The notes: a model not told the origin generated them from the letters alone. A stretch of 64,000 bases of DNA from Pseudoalteromonas sp. XMcav2-N (GCF_024124545.1 NZ_JAMXSF010000021.1:1-64000), one strand, 5' to 3'. Positions 32,987 through 42,203 are shown, counted from the first letter of the stretch. Made by a program: numbers and translations.

Positions 32987-34030
32987 ATGACAAGTAAACA
33001 GACCTTAACAATCACTCGTCCGGACGACTGGCACGTACATCTGCGTGATGGTACGGTACTCGTTGACACTGTGCGCGACATCAGTCGCTATATGGGGCGT
33101 GCTATCATCATGCCTAACCTGGTGCCACCGGCGACTTGTACGCAAAGTGCACTGGCTTATCGGGAGCGTATCCTCGCAGCACAGCCGAAAGCGCAATTTG
33201 AGCCGCTGATGGTATTGTACCTGACTGATAATACCAGTGCTGAAGAGATCCGAGCTGCAAAAGCCAGTGGACACATAGTTGCTGCAAAGCTTTACCCCGC
33301 AGGTGCGACCACCAACTCAGACTCAGGTGTGACTGACGTTGAAAATATTTACCCTATTCTGGAAGTGATGCAGGAAGTGGGAATGTTACTACTTGTGCAC
33401 GGTGAAGTGACGGACTCTTCGATTGATATTTTCGATCGTGAAAAAGTGTTTATCGACACTAAACTTAAAAAAGTCGTCGATGCGTTTCCCAAACTGAAAA
33501 TCGTGTTAGAACACATTACCACTCAGGATGCGGTCGAGTTTGTTGAATCGGCACCGGACAATGTCGCAGCGACAATTACTGCGCACCATTTGCTGTACAA
33601 CCGTAATCATATGCTAGCTGGTGGCATCCGCCCTCACTACTACTGTTTACCAATACTAAAGCGCAATACACATCAGCAAGCGCTATTACGCGCCGCGACC
33701 AGTGGCAGTAAAAAGTTTTTCCTGGGCACGGATTCGGCGCCTCATGCCAAAGATAAAAAAGAAGCGGCGTGTGGATGTGCCGGCGCGTATACAGCCCATG
33801 CTGCCATTGAGCTATACGCAGAAGCGTTCGAAGAGGCCGGTTCATTGGATAAGCTAGAGGGTTTTGCGAGTCACTTTGGTCCGGATTTTTATGGTCTACC
33901 GCGCAATACAGATACCATCACATTGGAAAAAACCAGTTGGCAGGTTCCAGAGTCCTATCCTCTGGGCGATACTCAGGTTGTGCCAATCAAGGCGGGTACT
34001 AGCGTTGACTGGCAGGTTGTCGCTGAATAA
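32987..34030 (+). CDS. pyrC: Dihydroorotase
   Basis: A 347-aa zinc enzyme of pyrimidine synthesis that cyclises carbamoyl aspartate to dihydroorotate. The metal-binding HVHLRDG is at residues 16-22; KLYPAGATTNSDSGVTD contains the carbamylated lysine. The later His ligands lie in VHGEVTD, LEHITT and TAHHLLYNRN, and the catalytic Asp in LGTDSAPHA. Length equals E. coli PyrC (348 aa). Single gene with its own terminator. Confidence 0.98.
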   Translation: MTSKQTLTITRPDDWHVHLRDGTVLVDTVRDISRYMGRAIIMPNLVPPATCTQSALAYRERILAAQPKAQFEPLMVLYLTDNTSAEEIRAAKASGHIVAAKLYPAGATTNSDSGVTDVENIYPILEVMQEVGMLLLVHGEVTDSSIDIFDREKVFIDTKLKKVVDAFPKLKIVLEHITTQDAVEFVESAPDNVAATITAHHLLYNRNHMLAGGIRPHYYCLPILKRNTHQQALLRAATSGSKKFFLGTDSAPHAKDKKEAACGCAGAYTAHAAIELYAEAFEEAGSLDKLEGFASHFGPDFYGLPRNTDTITLEKTSWQVPESYPLGDTQVVPIKAGTSVDWQVVAE

Positions 34031-34049
34031 ACACTAGATCATATATGAT

Positions 34050-34073
34050 AAGGCAGCCGAGGCTGCCTTTTTA
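34050..34073 (+). terminator. Intrinsic terminator of pyrC
   Basis: AAGGCAGCC, GA, GGCTGCCTTTTT: a strong GC stem with a T-run, 20 bp after the pyrC stop. Confidence 0.92.
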
Positions 34074-34106
34074 GTGCAAGTTGATGCCGTGCGATTTAAG
34101 TAAAAG

Positions 34107-34937
34107 TCAGGGATGCGTCGCTTTTTGTAAAACGGTGTTCAAGGCTTCATCCATTTTTGCGATAAAGTCAGCTTTAAATGGATATTTTCCTTCGTACCCT
34201 TTTAAGTAACCGATATGGGCACTGCGGCTCAGTACCACACGGTCTTCGACAAATGACTGTGCTGTTAAGCTTGGCAACTGGTCTTGCAGATCACTAATAC
34301 CAATCAGAGTGGAGAGTCTGTCGTTAATGTAGCAGTCGATCCTTTTCTTAAATAGTTTGATGATGTTAGCGCGGGTATTCTTGTTTTCCCAAACAATAAT
34401 ATGTCCTGCTTTTCTTGCGCGTTTAAGCGCATCGTCTAGGATCAGAAAGCCCGCATTTAAGCCAACATTAATTGGCGCAAGCTCGTCGTCACGCTGAGTG
34501 ATATTTTGTAAAGTGACGCCAGGGTTACAAAACGCCACGACCTCTTCTTGTTTTAGGGGGACCGAGTAGGGCCAGATATAGGGGCGTGTGTCGAGATGGA
34601 TATAAGGTGGCATCAAAGCGAATGCTTCACCATGTTCGAGCGCTGCGACACCTCTTTTCCAGGGAATGGGTCGTAATTCAACCAGGTACTCCTCCTTGAT
34701 GAGCTTCGCAGCTTCCAGGATGAGAGTAGGGTATATACCGACCAGTTTGCCATCCTGAACATAAGAGTAGGGTGGGTAGCTGTCATCTGCCAAAATTGTG
34801 ACAGGTATCGGGCTTGCAGCACGAACTATGGCACTCGCAAAAAAGCAATATAACACCAGCAAGCTTAACACCTGCACATAACCAGAACACTCGCGATGCA
34901 GGCTCCTGCATTGCCTTGCCTTACCTACTTCCGACAC
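34107..34937 (-). CDS. Periplasmic solute-binding family 3 type protein
   Basis: A 276-aa exported protein with a hydrophobic signal segment (VLSLLVLYCFFASAIVRAAS, cleaved about residue 41). A family-3 extracellular amino-acid-binding fold follows (VTILADDSYPPYSYVQDGKLVGIYPTLI and WKRGVAALEHGEA). No ABC permease or ATPase is nearby, so it may be an orphan sensor-type protein rather than a transporter component. The first 20 residues before the signal are unusually long and polar; the true start may be an internal GTG or TTG. Confidence 0.75.
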   Translation of the reverse strand: MSEVGKARQCRSLHRECSGYVQVLSLLVLYCFFASAIVRAASPIPVTILADDSYPPYSYVQDGKLVGIYPTLILEAAKLIKEEYLVELRPIPWKRGVAALEHGEAFALMPPYIHLDTRPYIWPYSVPLKQEEVVAFCNPGVTLQNITQRDDELAPINVGLNAGFLILDDALKRARKAGHIIVWENKNTRANIIKLFKKRIDCYINDRLSTLIGISDLQDQLPSLTAQSFVEDRVVLSRSAHIGYLKGYEGKYPFKADFIAKMDEALNTVLQKATHP

Positions 34938-34990
34938 AGCTGTCTTTCCAGCGGGAGATCTTATTTTAACTGTAGATAATATCTGTTCAG

Positions 34991-35476
34991 ATGCCAGTAT
35001 TGGGTTTGTATACAGAATTAATAATGCAAGCGGTACGGAGTGTAAGGTGGCGTAATGTCATCCTTATGAAGGAACGATTACAATCTCATGCCCAGGAGAT
35101 GGGTATTTCTTCTTCCCGAGATACGCACTGTAGCAAGATTCGACGTCAGGATACTCAGATAGGCACAGGCATGGCACACCTTTTATTAGCACAAACCAAT
35201 GATCACATCGTTCTTAAAGCTCACCACCGCTTTGGTCGTGCAGAGAGTGGGGTCGACACTCAGGTGTTAGGGATTGAAATCTCACGTCACCATGCTGTAA
35301 TTACCTGGACAGGTGAGCATTGGACGCTCAGAGACACCAGTAAAAACGGTGTGTTTGTGAACCAAGTTAAGATATTGCCAGATGCAGATATAAAACTGAA
35401 CCTGGGTGATGTGATCACTTTTTCAGACTTACACCCTTACAGCTTTATTATGAGCTCTCTGGCATCGCCTGATTAA
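34991..35476 (+). CDS. Stand-alone FHA-domain protein
   Basis: Up to 161 aa. The C-terminal 100 residues form a forkhead-associated phosphothreonine-binding domain: HHRFGRAES (the GR of strand 3-4), EISRHHAVI (SxxH), W-T-L-R-D and TSKNGVFVN. No kinase, phosphatase or secretion gene is adjacent. The start is uncertain: the residues before the ATG at 35171 (MAHLLLAQ) look unstructured, with several candidate ATGs (34991, 35066, 35099). The FHA core from 35171 alone would be 101 aa. Confidence 0.7.
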   Translation: MPVLGLYTELIMQAVRSVRWRNVILMKERLQSHAQEMGISSSRDTHCSKIRRQDTQIGTGMAHLLLAQTNDHIVLKAHHRFGRAESGVDTQVLGIEISRHHAVITWTGEHWTLRDTSKNGVFVNQVKILPDADIKLNLGDVITFSDLHPYSFIMSSLASPD

Positions 35477-35490
35477 ATAAGACTGGCGCT

Positions 35491-36045
35491 TTAAAGCATA
35501 CGACCCATGACGACAAATTGAATACCTGGGAACAAAATGCCCGGCTGGGGTGGTAGCAAAACATCAAAATGATGCGCCTGCATAGCTGCAATCCGTGACA
35601 CCGGGCAATCTAACACAACAGTCCGACAGCCTAATTCTTTTGCCAGTATCAGGCGTACTTTAATAAGGTGGGTAGCTAACCCTTGGTTTCGCCACTGAGT
35701 AGCGACGGCAAGCCTTCCCCAGGTTGCCAGCGGGGTGGGCAGCTGATTGCTTATTGGTTGGTAAAGTTGTTGCTCGGGTAAGTGTGCCAGATCAGTACAA
35801 AGATTCATTCTGGCTGTCGCGATGATATGACCCTGAGATTCAGCCAGCCAGATATATGCGTCACTATCTGCGCCCTCAAGCCAGGAATCGGGTGTTGTAC
35901 AGTGACTGATGGTATGTCCTTGCTCGCGCCATATCATGCTGCGAAACTGGCCCAGTTTGAGTTTATCTGTGCCGTTAAGCGTACCCGGCATGTAACAGTG
36001 CAGCGAATAGGCTGGTAGCTGTGGTTGGGTGGAAGCCGTCATCAT
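35491..36045 (-). CDS. GNAT-family acyltransferase
   Basis: A 184-aa protein with a GNAT fold: strand IWLAESQGHIIATARM, then WGRLAVATQWRNQGLATHLI (acetyl-CoA motif A) and a C-terminal CPVSRIAAMQAHHFDVL. The mid-region ARMNLCTD...LATWGRLAV pattern recalls autoinducer-synthase-like or N-acyl amino-acid synthase relatives, but the assignment stops at the superfamily. Convergent with the FHA gene (14 bp apart). Confidence 0.72.
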   Translation of the reverse strand: MMTASTQPQLPAYSLHCYMPGTLNGTDKLKLGQFRSMIWREQGHTISHCTTPDSWLEGADSDAYIWLAESQGHIIATARMNLCTDLAHLPEQQLYQPISNQLPTPLATWGRLAVATQWRNQGLATHLIKVRLILAKELGCRTVVLDCPVSRIAAMQAHHFDVLLPPQPGILFPGIQFVVMGRML

Positions 36046-36173
36046 GGTCCTTTATTGAGAGCAATCGCTGCTCAATAGTAGTCCAAATTTGAGAAGGTGG
36101 TAGTTTTGTTCGAGGTTGAACAAAAAAGAAGGCAGAGGACAAGCAGGTGCTGAGCGCACCTGCGATGGAAGCA

Positions 36174-37028
36174 TTAACTATGATAGTTTTCGCAAGCTTC
36201 AAGTGTATTTTCAATTAAGCTTGCAACGGTCATGGGTCCAACACCGCCCGGTACCGGGGTAATAAAGCTCGCCCGCTGTGCAGCAACGTCATATTGTACA
36301 TCGCCCACCAATTTGCCTGACTCCAGGCGGTTAATGCCAACATCAATGACCATGGCGCCTTCTTTAACCCACTCACCCGGAATAAACTCTGGCTTACCCA
36401 CGGCAACAACTAATAGGTCTGCACGTCTCACGTGTGCTTCCAGATCTTGGGTAAATTTATGACAAACAGTTGTCGTACACCCTGCCAGCAACAACTCCAA
36501 TGACATTGGGCGGCCAACAATATTAGAGGCACCAACAACAACAGCATGCATGCCTTTGTACCTGACACCGGTTGAGTCCAGTAACGTAATGATCCCTTTT
36601 GGAGTACACGGGCGTAGCGCTGGCATACGTTGCGCCAGTCGTCCGACATTATAAGGATGGAAACCATCAACATCTTTGTGAGGGTGAATACGTTCCAGCA
36701 CTTTCTCGGCATCTAATCCGTCAGGCAATGGCAGCTGAACAAGGATACCATCAACATTTGGATCCTGGTTAAGCGTGTCCACCAACTCCAGTAATTGCGC
36801 TTCACTTGTGTCTGCGGGAAGATCATATGACTTAGATACGAAGCCTACTTCTTCACACGCTTTGCGCTTTGAGCCTACGTATACCTGGCTGGCGGGGTCC
36901 TGGCCAACGAGTACAACTGCGAGTCCTGGCGCTCTGAGCCCCTGATTGATCCGCGCTGCAACGCGGTTGGCTACGGTACTGCGAACTTGTTTCGCAATGA
37001 CTTTACCGTCGATGATGTTTGCCGTCAT
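36174..37028 (-). CDS. folD: Bifunctional methylenetetrahydrofolate dehydrogenase/cyclohydrolase
   Basis: A 284-aa cytoplasmic enzyme interconverting 5,10-methylene-THF and 10-formyl-THF. Present are YVGSKRKACEEVGF with the catalytic lysine, DGILVQLPLP (about residues 98-107), PCTPKGIITLL, VVVGASNIVGRP for NADP binding, and the C-terminal PVPGGVGPMTVASL. Length matches E. coli FolD (288 aa). A TATAAT on the minus strand at 37066-37071 may be its -10. Next to tRNA genes, tig, clpPX and lon, a frequent neighbourhood in this order. Confidence 0.98.
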   Translation of the reverse strand: MTANIIDGKVIAKQVRSTVANRVAARINQGLRAPGLAVVLVGQDPASQVYVGSKRKACEEVGFVSKSYDLPADTSEAQLLELVDTLNQDPNVDGILVQLPLPDGLDAEKVLERIHPHKDVDGFHPYNVGRLAQRMPALRPCTPKGIITLLDSTGVRYKGMHAVVVGASNIVGRPMSLELLLAGCTTTVCHKFTQDLEAHVRRADLLVVAVGKPEFIPGEWVKEGAMVIDVGINRLESGKLVGDVQYDVAAQRASFITPVPGGVGPMTVASLIENTLEACENYHS

Positions 37029-37421
37029 GACTGACCTTTAAATTTAAGGGTTAATTACTTGAACGATTATAGAGTGTATTAAAGGGGGAACTCTATTATT
37101 GGGGTTCACTGAGTCATCTGTATCAGCGTGAGGGCTTGCTCAGGACTGAGTACCGAAAAACTTAGGAAGCCGCTACTATTTTCGCAAAAATCCCCCAAAT
37201 AGCCAAGCTGGATCCGGCACAGGGCAACTTTATTATCTCAGTGTCAGGCAAAATTGCTGAAAAACCAGTCGTCTTGTTATATAAATTAAACGTTTTGCAG
37301 TAAAAATAGTCAGTTGGCATGATTTCTAAAAAAAATGTTTGACCTCACTCAGGCAAATCACTATTATGCACCCCGTTGTCAACGAGGGGCTCGCAAGAGA
37401 AACTCCAAGAATAACGAAAAT
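37029..37421. other. Intergenic region folD / tRNA cluster
   Basis: About 390 bp without a gene. The left part should carry the folD promoter (possible minus-strand TATAAT at 37066). The right part carries the tRNA promoter at 37339-37367 and a GC-rich leader. Nothing else recognised. Confidence 0.5.
37339..37367 (+). promoter_or_regulatory. Promoter of the Pro-Arg-His-Pro-Pro tRNA cluster
   Basis: -35 TTGACC (37339-37344), 17-bp spacer, -10 TATTAT (37362-37367), then a GC-rich GCACCCC discriminator typical of stringent stable-RNA promoters. Confidence 0.82.
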
Positions 37422-37498
37422 CGGCGATTAGCGCAGCTTGGTAGCGCACTTGGTTTGGGTCCAAGGGGTCGCAGGTTCAAATCCTGCATCGCCGACCA
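37422..37498 (+). tRNA. tRNA-Pro (TGG), copy 1
   Basis: 77 nt; acceptor CGGCGAT pairs with ATCGCCG, anticodon loop TTTGGGT (TGG), CCA encoded. Confidence 0.98.
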
Positions 37499-37569
37499 CT
37501 TTTATTCCTTACGGAATTGAAGTAATCAACGAAAGTTGGTGGTATGCACGAAGAAGCATTCTTTGCGCC

Positions 37570-37646
<77 letters not shown>

Positions 37647-37667
37647 TTTTAAAATCCACATTGTAGT

Positions 37668-37744
37668 GGCGGCTGTAGCTCAGTTGGTAGAGCCCCGGAT
37701 TGTGATTCCGGTTGTCGCGAGTTCAAGCCTCGTCAGTCGCCCCA
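37668..37744 (+). tRNA. tRNA-His (GTG)
   Basis: 77 nt including the extra 5' G(-1) characteristic of tRNA-His; acceptor GCGGCTG pairs with CAGTCGC, anticodon loop TTGTGAT (GTG), CCA encoded. Confidence 0.96.
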
Positions 37745-37763
37745 TCTACAAAACCTATATGTT

Positions 37764-37840
37764 CGGCGATTAGCGCAGCTTGGTAGCGCACTTGGTTTGG
37801 GTCCAAGGGGTCGCAGGTTCAAATCCTGCATCGCCGACCA
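37764..37840 (+). tRNA. tRNA-Pro (TGG), copy 2
   Basis: Identical to the copy at 37422. Confidence 0.98.
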
Positions 37841-37859
37841 TCTTCAAAAAAATTAAATT

Positions 37860-37936
37860 CGGCGATTAGCGCAGCTTGGTAGCGCACTTGGTTTGGGTCC
37901 AAGGGGTCGCAGGTTCAAATCCTGCATCGCCGACCA
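37860..37936 (+). tRNA. tRNA-Pro (TGG), copy 3
   Basis: Identical to the copies at 37422 and 37764; followed by a pyrimidine-rich T-tract that may end the transcript. Confidence 0.98.
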
Positions 37937-38267
37937 TTTCTTCTTTTCTTTTTTTATTCAAATCTTACTTTATCCCTTTATTTTGCCCCTTGTAGCATCA
38001 ATTATTTGCCGTGATTGCTCGACTCTCCCGTTTTATAGGTTATAATGCCGCGTCTATTATTTAACATAGCGCCCTGTCTGGGCAGGCAGCAAGTCTGACG
38101 GGGATCAGCACTGATTCTAAACATCAAATGTAGGGGTGTTTTTTGCGGTGGTTTACTCAATCGAGATTGAGTAGATATGATGCTCTGCTGTCATCTGATC
38201 TGATAAAAAGTCGGCTTGTTTGTAAGGAAGGCGCGTAGTCGCCAAAAATGAAAATTGAGGTTATATC
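37937..38267 (+). promoter_or_regulatory. tig promoter and long 5' leader
   Basis: A -10 TATAAT at 38041-38046 with TCGACT (38019-38024) 16 bp upstream makes a likely promoter. It leaves a leader of about 215 nt. The leader contains the perfect inverted repeat TACTCAATC/GATTGAGTA at 38154-38173 and an AAGGAAGGCG stretch at about 38224. The ribosome-binding site just before the ATG is GAGGT. No known riboswitch recognised. Confidence 0.6.
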
Positions 38268-39575
38268 ATGCAAGTTTCTGTTGAGACGACTCAAGGTCTT
38301 GAGCGCCGTCTGACTATCACAGTTCCAGCTGAGAACGTTGAGACTGAAGTAAAAAAACGCTTACAACAACTGGCTAAAACACAGCGTATCGACGGCTTCC
38401 GTCCGGGTAAAGTACCAGTATCTGTTATCAAAAAGCGTTACGGCGCCGCTGTAATGCAAGAAGTTGCTGGTGAACTGATGCAACGCAACTACATCGAGGC
38501 AATTGTTTCTGAAAAGATCAATCCTGCTGGCGCACCTACTTTTGCTCCTAAGTCACTGGAAGCGGGTAAGGACCTTGAATTTGATGCGACTTTTGAAGTT
38601 TATCCAGAAGTTGAACTGAAAGATCTTGAAAAGATTTCAGTTGAGAAGCCTGTTGTTGACGTAACTGAAGATGACTTGGCTAACATGCTGGAAACTCTGC
38701 GCAAGCAGCACGCAAGCTGGACTGAAAGCGATGCAGCTGCGGGTGAAAAAGATCGTGTAACAATCGACTTCCTGGGCACTGTTGAAGGTGAAGAATTCGA
38801 AGGCGGTAAAGCTGAAGACTTCCCACTTGAGCTAGGTCAAGGTCGCATGATCCCTGGTTTCGAAGATGGTATCATCGGTAAGAAAGCAGGCGAAGAAGTG
38901 GTTGCTGACGTGACTTTCCCTGAAGAGTACCACGCTGAAAACCTGAAAGGTAAAGCGGCTCAGTTCAAGATCACGGTGAAGAAAGTTGAAGTTCAGGAGC
39001 TGCCTGAGCTGACTGACGAATTCGCAACTAAGTTCGGTGTAGCTGAAGGTGGCGTTGACGCACTGAAAGAAGAAGTGAAGAAAAACATGACGCGTGAACT
39101 TGGTCAGGCTGTAAAAGCTCAGATCAAAGATCAAGCAATCAAAGGTCTGCTAGAGACCAACGAAGTTGACGTACCTAAAGCACTGATCGACCAAGAAATC
39201 GATGCGCTACGTCAGCAAGCTGCACAGCGTTTCGGTGGTGATGCTAAGAACATGCCTGAGCTTCCGGCTGAGCTGTTCCACGAGCAAGCAGTAACACGTG
39301 TTAAAACGGGTCTTCTGCTAGGTGAAGTGATCAAAGCGAATGACATTAAAGTAGATGATGCAAAAGTTGAAGAGCTAATCGAGACTGTTGCTTCTGCTTA
39401 TGAAGATCCAAGTGAAGTTGTTGCTTACTACAAAGGTAACGACCAACTAATGCAGCAAATGCGTAACGTTGCAATGGAAGAGCAGGCAGTAGATGCGATT
39501 CTGGCAGCTGCTCAGGTTGCTGATGTTGAAAAGTCTTTTGACGACATCATGAACCCACAACAGGCGGCTCAGTAA
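38268..39575 (+). CDS. tig: Trigger factor
   Basis: A 435-aa ribosome-associated chaperone and peptidyl-prolyl isomerase. The N-terminal ribosome-binding signature is GFRPGKVPVSVIKKRYG (residues 44-60, containing the FRxGKxP motif). An FKBP-type domain occupies about 150-245 (DRVTIDFLGTVEGEEFEGGKAEDFPLELG; IPGFEDGIIGKKAGEE), and the helical C-terminal arms run to the end. Length is close to E. coli (432 aa). First gene of the tig-clpP-clpX-lon block, with its own terminator. Confidence 0.98.
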   Translation: MQVSVETTQGLERRLTITVPAENVETEVKKRLQQLAKTQRIDGFRPGKVPVSVIKKRYGAAVMQEVAGELMQRNYIEAIVSEKINPAGAPTFAPKSLEAGKDLEFDATFEVYPEVELKDLEKISVEKPVVDVTEDDLANMLETLRKQHASWTESDAAAGEKDRVTIDFLGTVEGEEFEGGKAEDFPLELGQGRMIPGFEDGIIGKKAGEEVVADVTFPEEYHAENLKGKAAQFKITVKKVEVQELPELTDEFATKFGVAEGGVDALKEEVKKNMTRELGQAVKAQIKDQAIKGLLETNEVDVPKALIDQEIDALRQQAAQRFGGDAKNMPELPAELFHEQAVTRVKTGLLLGEVIKANDIKVDDAKVEELIETVASAYEDPSEVVAYYKGNDQLMQQMRNVAMEEQAVDAILAAAQVADVEKSFDDIMNPQQAAQ

Positions 39576-39631
39576 GCCCTTTTAATCTCGTCAAAGACGA
39601 AATTATTGACTTACTGTTAAGCTAACGTTTA

Positions 39632-39677
39632 AATGGCTCGTATTGCTCTGTGTTTTGCAGTGCTGCGAGCCATTTTT
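39632..39677 (+). terminator. Terminator after tig
   Basis: AAATGGCTCG and CGAGCCATTTTT form a 10-bp stem with a large internal loop, followed by a T-run. Confidence 0.8.
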
Positions 39678-39857
39678 GTTTATTTGCTCAAAGCAACACG
39701 GTTGTGTGTATACTTTTGTTTATCATCGTCTCATGTATAAACTTATGTCTATAAACTCCCAGTCAATTGAGTAAACGAATATCGCTTGTCTTCCCGATGA
39801 GACAGACAGGTGGGCAGGTTTTGCAGTGCACTTCCCTGTTTATAAGGAATCTATAAA

Positions 39858-40475
39858 ATGAATGACGGTATGTTTGATCCTCTAAACGCTTTAGTCCCGA
39901 TGGTTGTTGAGCAAACAGCGAAAGGTGAGCGTTCGTATGACATTTATTCTCGTTTGCTTAAAGAGCGAATCATTTTCTTGACCGGTCAGGTTGAGGACCA
40001 TATGGCAAACTTGATCGTTGCTCAGCTGCTGTTCTTGGAATCAGAAAGCCCTGAAAAAGACATCTACCTTTACATTAATTCTCCGGGTGGCTCCGTCACT
40101 GCAGGTATGTCTATTTATGATACGATGAATTTTATTAAGCCAGATGTTAGCACTGTGTGTGTGGGGCAGGCTGCAAGTATGGGCGCATTTTTGCTGTCTG
40201 GTGGCGCGAAAGGCAAGCGCTACTGCTTGCCAAATTCACGTGTGATGATCCACCAACCTCTCGGTGGTTTCCAGGGCCAGGCGTCCGACTTTGAAATCCA
40301 CGCGAAAGAAATCCTGACGATCAAAGAAAAGCTCAATCGTCTGATGGCTGAACATACGGGTCAGCCATATGAAGTGGTTGCGAATGACACCGATCGTGAC
40401 AACTTTATGAATGCAGAACAAGCCGTAGATTATGGCCTGGTTGATGCCGTTCACAGCAGCAGAAACATCAAGTAA
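39858..40475 (+). CDS. clpP: ATP-dependent Clp protease proteolytic subunit
   Basis: A 205-aa serine protease subunit forming the tetradecameric barrel partnered by ClpX. The catalytic Ser is in VGQAASMGAFLLS, His in RVMIHQPLGG and Asp in NDTDRDNFM. A short N-terminal propeptide (MNDGMFDPLN) precedes ALVPMVVEQT, where E. coli ClpP matures. The ATG at 39858 follows ATAAGGAATC. The adjacent clpX is 142 bp downstream. Confidence 0.98.
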   Translation: MNDGMFDPLNALVPMVVEQTAKGERSYDIYSRLLKERIIFLTGQVEDHMANLIVAQLLFLESESPEKDIYLYINSPGGSVTAGMSIYDTMNFIKPDVSTVCVGQAASMGAFLLSGGAKGKRYCLPNSRVMIHQPLGGFQGQASDFEIHAKEILTIKEKLNRLMAEHTGQPYEVVANDTDRDNFMNAEQAVDYGLVDAVHSSRNIK

Positions 40476-40617
40476 TCTATTTGGGCCAGAGGCATTGTGA
40501 GATTCGTTAGATAAATGCACCTGGCCCGGCTATGCTAAAGGCAAATTTCTTTGGTATAGTTAAAATATGTATTGTGTTATCTAAGTAGATAACTGACCAA
40601 ATTTAAGAGGTAGCTGA

Positions 40618-41901
40618 ATGTCAGACACTCCTACAGACGGCGACAAGAATAGTAAGCTCTTATACTGCTCATTTTGTGGTAAGAGCCAACATGAAGTACG
40701 CAAGTTGATCGCTGGTCCGTCAGTGTACATTTGTGATGAATGCGTCGAACTGTGTAACGACATCATTAGAGAAGAAATCAAGGATATAGCGCCGCAACAT
40801 GATTCGTCTGATAAATTGCCGGTACCAAGAGAGATCCGAAATCACCTTGATGATTATGTAATCGGTCAGGAGCATGCTAAAAAAGTGCTGTCGGTTGCAG
40901 TGTACAACCATTACAAGCGTCTGAAAAATCAGGGTCTGAAAGGCGATGTTGAGCTGGGCAAAAGTAACATTTTGCTGATCGGTCCAACGGGGAGTGGTAA
41001 GACCCTCCTTGCCGAAACGCTGGCACGCTTGCTGGATGTGCCCTTTACAATGGCAGATGCTACCACGTTGACTGAAGCAGGCTATGTGGGTGAGGACGTC
41101 GAAAATATTATCCAGAAGCTTTTACAGAAGTGTGACTACGACGTAGAAAAAGCACAGCGCGGTATTGTCTATATCGACGAAATCGACAAAATTTCGCGTA
41201 AATCAGATAATCCGTCAATCACACGGGATGTATCTGGTGAAGGAGTGCAACAAGCACTACTAAAACTGATTGAAGGCACTGTTGCATCGGTTCCGCCTCA
41301 AGGTGGACGTAAGCATCCGCAGCAAGAGTTTTTGCAGGTTGATACATCAAAAATCTTGTTTATCTGCGGTGGTGCATTTGCTGGTTTAGACAAAGTGATC
41401 GAGCAGCGTAGCCACACTAACACTGGGATCGGATTTGGCGCACAGGTTAAATCGTCGGACAGTGCACGTTCGTTGAGTGATACCTTCAAAGATGTTGAGC
41501 CAGAAGACTTGGTCAAATATGGCCTCATACCTGAATTCATTGGCCGTTTACCTGTGGTTGCTACTTTAGCTGAGCTGGATGAAGACGCGTTGATCCAAAT
41601 CCTCAATGAACCTAAGAATGCATTAACCAAACAGTATGGTGCGTTGTTCAAAATGGAAGGGGTTGAGCTTGAGTTCCGTGAAGATGCGCTTAAAGCGATT
41701 GCTCATAAGGCTATGGAAAGAAAAACGGGTGCCCGTGGATTACGTTCCATTGTGGAAGGTGTACTTCTGGATACCATGTATGAGCTACCCTCGATAGAAG
41801 ACGTGAGTAAAGTTGTGGTGGACGAAACCGTTATTAAAGGTGAGTCTGACCCGATTTTAATATACGAAAATAACAATCAGGATAAAGCAGCGTCGGAATA
41901 A
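40618..41901 (+). CDS. clpX: ATP-dependent Clp protease ATPase subunit
   Basis: A 427-aa AAA+ unfoldase. It has an N-terminal C4 zinc-binding dimerisation domain (YCSFCGKS and YICDECVELC), Walker A GPTGSGKT (about residues 122-129), the substrate-gripping pore loop EAGYVGEDVE, Walker B YIDEIDKI, sensor and arginine-finger region HTNTGIGFGA, and EFIGRLPV. Length matches E. coli (424 aa). Ribosome-binding site GAGGTAG precedes the ATG. Confidence 0.98.
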   Translation: MSDTPTDGDKNSKLLYCSFCGKSQHEVRKLIAGPSVYICDECVELCNDIIREEIKDIAPQHDSSDKLPVPREIRNHLDDYVIGQEHAKKVLSVAVYNHYKRLKNQGLKGDVELGKSNILLIGPTGSGKTLLAETLARLLDVPFTMADATTLTEAGYVGEDVENIIQKLLQKCDYDVEKAQRGIVYIDEIDKISRKSDNPSITRDVSGEGVQQALLKLIEGTVASVPPQGGRKHPQQEFLQVDTSKILFICGGAFAGLDKVIEQRSHTNTGIGFGAQVKSSDSARSLSDTFKDVEPEDLVKYGLIPEFIGRLPVVATLAELDEDALIQILNEPKNALTKQYGALFKMEGVELEFREDALKAIAHKAMERKTGARGLRSIVEGVLLDTMYELPSIEDVSKVVVDETVIKGESDPILIYENNNQDKAASE

Positions 41902-41919
41902 CGGCCTCGTTTTATCGCA

Positions 41920-41945
41920 AAAGGAGCCTCAGGCTCCTTTTTTTG
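41920..41945 (+). terminator. Intrinsic terminator of clpX
   Basis: AAAGGAGCC, short loop, AGGCTCCTTTTTTT; strong stem and T7. Confidence 0.93.
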
Positions 41946-41975
41946 TCTACAGTTTGGTAGTACCAGCAATCTATA

Positions 41976-42137
41976 ATACCAATTTCACTTAATACCTGTT
42001 CAATTTGACGGAGCAAATATGACGCTAACAGCGTTAAAAATTTCTCATTTAGAACAACTAAATAGCAAAATTTTTGCCTTGTTATCGAGCCTGTTTTCTC
42101 GCCTCAAAATAGAACACTTAATTAAGCAAATTGGTAT
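41976..42137. repeat. Dispersed palindromic element, copy 3 (162 bp)
   Basis: Same orientation and length as the copy at 2797, with about six substitutions. It begins ATACCAATTTC and ends AAATTGGTAT. It sits between the clpX terminator and the lon heat-shock promoter without touching either. Confidence 0.88.
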
Positions 42138-42173
42138 AAACTCAAACTAGAAATCGATACGGGTTGGTAGATA

Positions 42174-42203
42174 GGTTGAACTTTTTGAAGACAATCCCCA
42201 TAT
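42174..42203 (+). promoter_or_regulatory. Sigma-32-type heat-shock promoter of lon
   Basis: GGTTGAAC (-35, around 42174-42181) and CCCCATAT (-10, 42196-42203), with 15 bp between TTGAA and CCCC, match the sigma-32 consensus CTTGAA / CCCCATNT. It lies 44 bp upstream of the lon start. Confidence 0.8.

Noticed and set aside
39700..39857. Possible sigma-32 promoter of clpP (TTGAG near 39768 with CCCGAT near 39795)
   Set aside because: The gap between the two elements is about 22 bp, too long for sigma-32; only the lon site fits.
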